23,597 nucleotides of DNA from the NCBI GenBank assembly GCA_011763485.2, contig JAANSK020247609.1, forward strand, positions 1 to 23,597. Reading direction: 5' to 3'. Below, one piece after another: positions 18,521 through 23,597 of the stretch; position 1 is the stretch's first letter, and the number at the start of each line of letters is the position of its first letter. The notes under the pieces were generated by a model. It was given only the letters and a program-made list of their open reading frames with translations, ran no database searches and was not told where the DNA came from. The stretch comes from Isoetes engelmannii (lineage: Eukaryota > Streptophyta > Lycopodiopsida > Isoetales > Isoetaceae). A program made the position numbers and the translations under genes.

Positions 18521-19676
18521 TTTTATTAAATCACAACATAGTTGCTTTTCTCCAATTTAAATGTGAACATTACTGCTCTGCATTTTCAAAAGAATAATGG
18601 ATCTACCTGTAATCTAATTTGACCAATCTATTTTTCATTATTCCCCAATCAGCGCGCAAGCATATTTCAACTCAATGACTAGCAATTTAGCAAGCAAAAA
18701 ATCGAGGAAGATACTTGTGCGAGTGAACCCTAGAAACAAAGCGAATATATACTCCTACATTTACATATGAATGTAGATCAAATCCAATGATTAAAATGAC
18801 ATATCCTCCTCCCTGTCTAACTTATATCGCGCTATCTCCACAAGCAGACAATCAATTTGATTTCTTTGATTACTAATTCTTCCTCAGATTGCATAACTTC
18901 CTACCCCATAAGCACACTGGAATTTCTTTGAATTTCTATGACCCTCTGATCAAATCTATCAATTCTAATACTCTCTACGTGCACAAAATCTTAAATGGCG
19001 CCAAGGTGGACACTGAAATTGCTTGAAAGTGTCCACTCTGGCTTTGCGGAAAAAAAATTCAACAACTTCGCCACTTTGATCTTCTGGAATACATCAACTT
19101 CCAAGCCTTCAAAAACCTTTATAATGTTCTACACTTAGGTCCAGATTCGAAGTGCAGGCCTGTCACTTTGCTCCCAATCCTGAAGCAGCACGCCCTAACT
19201 GGAACTCTCTTGTGATTCCACAAAACAGTGCTGGCAGTTACCAAAACACTCACCTCGAAACTAAAACACTGTAAAACGCTACCGTTTAACTTCCAAACTC
19301 TCATTTTAAATGGTAGGGGGAATGTCCCCCGACCTTTTAAAATATCGTTAACTAGCTGCTGTCATTATCCGCTCAAAATTCGAGAGAGGAAACTATTGTC
19401 TTTCAGCAAACTTCCACTGCGCATGTCCCTTGCCATCACATGTCCAGATATTTTAGCAGCAGCACCTGGCAATAATTTCTAACGGACCTTTATATAAAGA
19501 CAATACACTCTAAGCTGAAAGATGGGCGTTAAACAGTTACACATATGACCTAAATAAACCAAGAAGATTTTGACTTCCACATAGAACAGTGCAGAGACCG
19601 CAATTTGAGCTTAATGATAATCGACTAATGTTACAAGGCAAAATTACAAAACAGAACAAAGTTGAGCCGTATTACA
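18521..19676. other. Gene-poor spacer and likely 3' flank of the minus-strand gene
   Basis: No credible frame. About 19500-19676 reads on the minus strand as a plant 3' UTR, with TTTTGTAAT and TTGTAAC motifs (near 19645-19630) of the kind found upstream of poly(A) sites. 18990-19040 contains a short complementary pair (AGGTGGACACT/AGTGTCCACTC) that could form a small hairpin. Confidence 0.35.
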
Positions 19677-22160
19677 TCAACGTACTTTACAAAATTTGCT
19701 ATAGCTTTCCTCCAGACTTGGGCCTTAGGAAAGAAAAAGCTTTTGGTCAGGGATTCCTGATAAAACTACCCAGATATTATGTTAGTTCCCAACTCATCAA
19801 AACTCATCATGGTTAGGGACTTCCTTGATTATGTTCAACCCTGTATAATCTATGATGTTGGAACTCCTTATAAAGACTGGATTCCATTACTGTAACTGTG
19901 AAACTTATAAATTCACCACCGATTTATTTGTGAGATTCCATTTGATATACCTGCAGTAGGGTTAAGATTTACCAGCTTGGAGGCATTCATTTCCTCTAAA
20001 ACAGAATCTTCTTCATCATCGGCATCATCCTCCTCATCCTGCTGGTCATCAGATACATCTTCACTTGTATGCTGCCATCCAGGAAGAACCTTATCAATAT
20101 TCAGTGAATTGGTTTTGGCCGCATCAATTCCAGAGGAATTGGGAAATCCCCTGCCTTCAAATGTATTGTTCTTGCAAGGATTAGCACCAGAAGCCACTGC
20201 CCATGTTTCTCCACTTGCCATAGCTCTAGCACCCCCATAAAGTTCAGGGTCTTTCAACCCATTTAGCTTGCCAGGTGCAAAGCCTGCAACTTTGCCCATC
20301 CTATCAGTTTCTGTGCAATTTTCTTTCATTGCTTTTAATCTATCTGGATCAAAAATAGGAGACCTTGGTGTTTTGCCCAAACCATCCACATTCTTGTCAG
20401 GAGTTTGTGTAAGCTGAGCCCCCAACTTGGATGAACCAAAGTCAAGTTTATCATGTATCCCATTATTCAGAAACGGAGGACCATTACCAGCAGTCTCTGC
20501 ACCACCTACCATCCTGCACTTAACTTTATCATCAACTGAGCTGTTGTTAACGTCTATTGCAAATGAAGAATTTGTGGTTATATCGGGCTTAGCCACTACT
20601 GGTGAAGTTAGCAATTCAACTTTCTTCTCATTATCAAGTTTATCTTTCTTTTCACATAGCAAGTTCTTTTCGCTTGCAGGTCTTCTCCCTCTAGGCTTAG
20701 GAACAGTCGGTTCATTGGGATTAGCTCCTGCAGCATTACTTTTTCTGCTTCGGTTGCGTTTTGCAGGCTGTGCAGCTGCTGCCACTTCTAGACCCGAATC
20801 AGGATGAGATTTTGTAGCCTGCACTTCACCCTCTAACTGCATGAACTTGCCCCTTAGAAATGCTAATTCTGCTTCTGCACGCGCTAAGGCAGCCCAAATA
20901 TGAATGTTCTCCATTGACTGCAAACAATGAAGAAACCTATCAAACAACTCGCATGTAGCCACTTTTGAAGAACAAGCGGCCGCAAACAAAACAGTCAATA
21001 AAAAAATCTTGGTTCTTATATTTATGATGTGGTACCTGAACCTCCCATAGCTGTTGATGTTTCTGGGAAAGCCCTGGGGGCAGTTTGATGGTCCCTTTAT
21101 GCATAGGATGTGGGCCAATCCCAGTAACGCATCCTGGTGCTGCATATCCATAATATCCTGCATAAGGAGGCACATAACCAGCAGCAAATGCTGCTTGCTG
21201 TTGTGCATACCATGCATTCGGGTCCCAAGGGCCTGCCAAAAGTATTTAAGACTTGGAATTAGTTAGAAAAAAGGAAACAAGAGTAGACTACCATCACAAA
21301 ACTTTGAACAAACTAATCCTTAATGACACTTCGAACAACTAGTCCTTATGGACACTTTCTACAGAAAGAAAAGCAATACCTGGGTAGCCCGATTGACCAC
21401 CAGCAGGAGGATGTGAAAAGCTGGTACCATATCCAAAAGGCGTGCCATTCCCATTGGGAGGCTGGGAACCACCGAAACCCGACCCAGACCAATTTGCATC
21501 TGCATGACCTGGTGGGAAAGGCATGAAGTGGTGCCTTCCAGCTGCATATTCTCCATAAGATGGCCAGTAGGGAACCTGATGCTGTCCAGGCTGCGCCGGT
21601 GTCTGTGGTGTCTGTGTTGGTTGCGGCTGGCCACCTGCAGGCTGCTCTGGCTGCGGTGCCTGCGCCTGTGATGGTGCCTGTGGTTGTGAAACTTGTTGTT
21701 GTTGCTGCTGCTGGGTTTGTTGAGGCTGGGTTTGGGATGTGTTAGAAGCATGATGCTGCAATGGAAACTGCCATGGACAAGCAGGATGAAAAGGTTGAGT
21801 GTTGTATGAAAGGCCTCCTGGCAGAGTGTTGTTAGCTGTACTGCTAATAGGCTGCTTGTTAGAACTCAACTTCGGATCATTTTCGATGGGTTTCTGCAGG
21901 TAAGAAAAAGGGTAGTTCCCTCTTCACAGCATCAGTGCTTTGCCTTCGACGAATCATATTTTGAGTTTGATATACCAGAAAAAGGAAATAAATGCTAACT
22001 TGAACAGTTAAAGAAAACTACCTAAACCCGAAAAGCCACACTAGTGTTACACGACAACAACAGACAAGACTCGAGTTACCTGAGATGGGGAGCCACCATT
22101 TTCTCCTTCGGCCCCATTCGAGGTACCTTTTTCGCGCTTCCTTTTCTTCTCCATCCGCAT
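19677..22160 (-). CDS. Gln/Pro-rich, AT-hook-like nuclear protein, five exons (~601 aa)
   Basis: The gene model on the minus strand has exons 22160-22080, 21893-21380, 21232-21036, 20917-19951 and 19723-19677. All junctions are GT-AG, reading phases fit (0, 1, 0, 1) and introns are 186, 147, 118 and 227 bases. Residues 1-27 hold a KKRKREK nuclear-localisation-like cluster; Met3 is an alternative start. Residues about 28-199 are Gln/Pro-rich (a Q7 run near residue 90) and then Gly-rich. Exon 3 gives PWDPNAWYAQQQAAF with Tyr/Ala/Gly repeats. Exon 4 starts with a short predicted coiled coil (ARAEAELAFLRGKFMQLEGEV), then basic KRNRSRK and an AT-hook-like PKPRGRRP near 337-344, and ends in an acidic stretch (DDQQDEEDDADDEEDSVLEE). 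A DNA- or chromatin-associated role is inferred from composition. I do not recognise the family by name. The last exon is uncertain: reading through the exon 4 donor gives a 598-residue protein stopping at 19913. Confidence 0.75.
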
Positions 22161-22940
22161 TCAACTAGAAAAATGCTGAACGAGAAACAGTAGCTTTACC
22201 GCACAAGTTCCGTCTTTGAGAAAAGCTTTGGCCGCCCCATTTCTAAATACTGCTTAGGACCTGGTACCAGAAATCGCATCAGCTTAGCTGAAAAAATTCA
22301 TGTGTTGAAGAACTTTCAACTTGGCATTTTTACTAAGCTAACATGCATCCAAGACAATATTCATACAATGCCGACGAAAAGATTTTTTGAAAAAGGGCTT
22401 GTGGAGGAAAAAGAAACAGCATAAGCATAAGCATAACCTGAATAAGGGGCAGCGGCGAAAGCATCGGAAATATTTTCAGTTTAAAGTCAAGAGCTGAAGA
22501 TGGGATGACGTCTTTAAAATACCAGATCCAAGGAAGGTCAAGGTTTTCGAGTATTTGCAGGTGGCCCTCGCCAGAGACAATGAAATAAAATGATAAAAAA
22601 ACAGATGCACTGATCATGGGGATGAACCCAACAAAACGAGCTAAAGAGCAGGGGACAACACTAATCTGCTGCTAAGACGAAAGAAACATTTCTTGCGCAA
22701 ACTTGGAAAAATCTAGCACGACAGAGAAATACAAAGGATCGAAAACCGACTGACAAAAGTCGAGATCATGGGCGCAGAGAAAAAAAAGGGGGCAATGCCC
22801 AGATTAGCTAGCATGACAACGAAGCGTTGAGGTGGAAGAGCTGAAACAAACGGTTTTTTGTACCTCTGCAAAACCAAAGGCGAAGAAGCCGAAGCCATAG
22901 CCATTGTTAGAAGATCCGAGCTGCCGGAACAGAGGCTTAG
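22161..22940 (-). other. Presumed 5' UTR with possible intron
   Basis: No good coding frame precedes the start codon. A donor-like AG|GTACAA near 22861-22858 and an acceptor-like TTCTCGTTCAG just before 22180 could delimit a leader intron of about 680 bases. An upstream ATG in a frame beginning MAMASASSPLVLQ (from 22904) could be a uORF in the first leader exon. All of this is inferred from splice-site appearance only. Confidence 0.3.
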
Positions 22941-23124
22941 AACGAAATCGGCATGAATTCATGCCAAAACTGTGCCTAGGCAGCGAGAAGACGAAATACA
23001 CACGCTTCTCACACGTGGAAGGGACAGCTAGGATGGCGAGGCTGGAGCCGGCTTCGAGATCCAGACGTCGACGACGCGCGTGGGCATATACGGATACGCC
23101 AAGGTGGCAGTACGTACAGGAGGA

Positions 23125-23134
23125 CACGTACGTG
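23125..23134. promoter_or_regulatory. CACGTACGTG palindrome in the presumed promoter
   Basis: A perfect 10-bp palindrome with ACGTG cores on both strands, the type of site bound by bZIP factors (ABRE/G-box-like). TACGTA at 23111-23116 lies close by. It sits about 970 bases upstream of the start codon of the minus-strand gene. Confidence 0.4.
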
Positions 23135-23200
23135 GGCGTATAAGTGTACAAGGGGTTAGTTGGAATATGTGTATGGAGAGCGTATATACAGCGTATATAT

Positions 23201-23222
23201 GGGGTTTAGGGGTTTGGGTTTG
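23201..23222 (-). promoter_or_regulatory. Telo-box-like AAACCCAAACCCCTAAACCC
   Basis: On the minus strand this is three degenerate copies of the plant telomere-like unit (AAACCCTAA). Such motifs occur near the start sites of many growth-related plant genes. TATA-like GTATATAC repeats lie just beside it (23181-23200), so a core promoter here is plausible. Confidence 0.45.
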
Positions 23223-23560
23223 TAGCTGGCTTGCATTTTTTTATGGGCTATTTCTTTGTCGAATCTGTACGAAGAAATCCTCGCGTTGTTTACTTTTGTG
23301 TTCCTACCCCTCGTAAGTCTAAAACCACTAACTTGTTTTAAAATACAAATAAACCCCTTATTCAAAGCCTCGGTCCACTACCATTGCTTGCTTAATTAAT
23401 CTACCCCCATATTTGTTTACTGCCCCAATACTAATAATAGTAGTGCCCGTCTAATCTAATTGTAACCAAATGCCAGCCAGGTCCACGTCGGCTTCTCATA
23501 TACTAAACAGCTAGTGAGTTGTATACATGAATGTCCATTTATGTGACATTCCTGCGTGGA

Positions 23561-23596
23561 AACATTGCCGAGGCGCGTTAGCGCCGAGGCAATGTT
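23561..23596. repeat. Hairpin with GA/GA internal loop at the window edge
   Basis: AACATTGCC (23561-23569) pairs with GGCAATGTT (23588-23596). Inside are GA and GA facing each other, then GGCGC and GCGCC closed by loop GTTA. The nine outer and five inner pairs are perfect. TTGCCGAGGC-like units are typical of subterminal repeats in plant CACTA transposons, so this may be the edge of such an element lying outside the window. Confidence 0.75.
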
Positions 23597-23597
23597 G

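Noticed and set aside
22804-23151. 115-residue minus-strand frame as an N-terminal exon of the host gene
   Set aside because: It begins inside the presumed promoter, runs through low-complexity codons, and no donor joins it in frame to the 22160 start with confidence; more likely 5' UTR and promoter.
1-23597. Prokaryotic-style operon, CRISPR array or defence island
   Set aside because: No closely spaced co-directional genes, no regularly spaced repeats with unique spacers; retroelements and introns show eukaryotic nuclear DNA.

Overview
This is nuclear DNA of a land plant: about 23.6 kb dominated by decayed transposable elements, with one convincing intron-containing host gene at the right end, on the minus strand. 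Evidence for a plant: a plastid-type tRNA-Trp(CCA) copy embedded in nuclear-style sequence, copia, Ty3-type and LINE debris together, GT-AG introns, and telo-box-like promoter motifs. I cannot fix the lineage from sequence alone. A non-seed plant such as a fern is possible but unproven.

Layout. 1-87: last codons of a protein resembling the C-terminal end of a SET domain. 676-1025: frameshifted copia-type gag fragment. 1099-1473: plastid-like insert (trnW-CCA plus a small ORF with a Shine-Dalgarno-like leader). 1637-3960: minus-strand non-LTR retrotransposon reverse transcriptase, interrupted by a 240-bp MITE-like element (2116-2355). The same family recurs as a 712-bp element with a perfect 9-bp target-site duplication (4307-5018) and as a 248-bp element with a perfect 7-bp duplication (16610-16857). 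5028-7020: no recognisable gene. 7028-7128: oligo(T) and the 3' end of a minus-strand retroelement. 7129-8985: plus-strand LINE with a Gly-rich ORF1 overlapping a broken endonuclease ORF2 through ATGA. 10361-10600: polypyrimidine tract. 10946-12509: 1.5-kb minus-strand poly(A)-tailed insertion between 13-bp direct repeats, lacking LINE coding sequence. 12827-14318: complete Ty3-type LTR (TGTGAC...GTCACA, TATA box) preceded by a polypurine tract. 14319-17890: mostly unexplained DNA with one perfect 16-bp-arm palindrome and the 248-bp element. 18154-18448: very structured stretch, with a 71-nt extended hairpin followed by repeated units that form UUCG-tetraloop hairpins, close to a retroelement-like 3' end. 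19677-22160: five-exon gene on the minus strand for a roughly 600-residue nuclear-looking protein. Its presumed 5' UTR and promoter lie in 22161-23400. 23561-23596: hairpin ending in a tetraloop, cut by the window edge.

Functionally, the only gene likely to be working is the Gln/Pro-rich, AT-hook-like protein. Everything else is mobile DNA, captured organelle DNA or unassigned intergenic sequence. The most interesting material is the small non-coding repeat family, the UUCG hairpin array, and the TSD-flanked retrocopy-like insertion.
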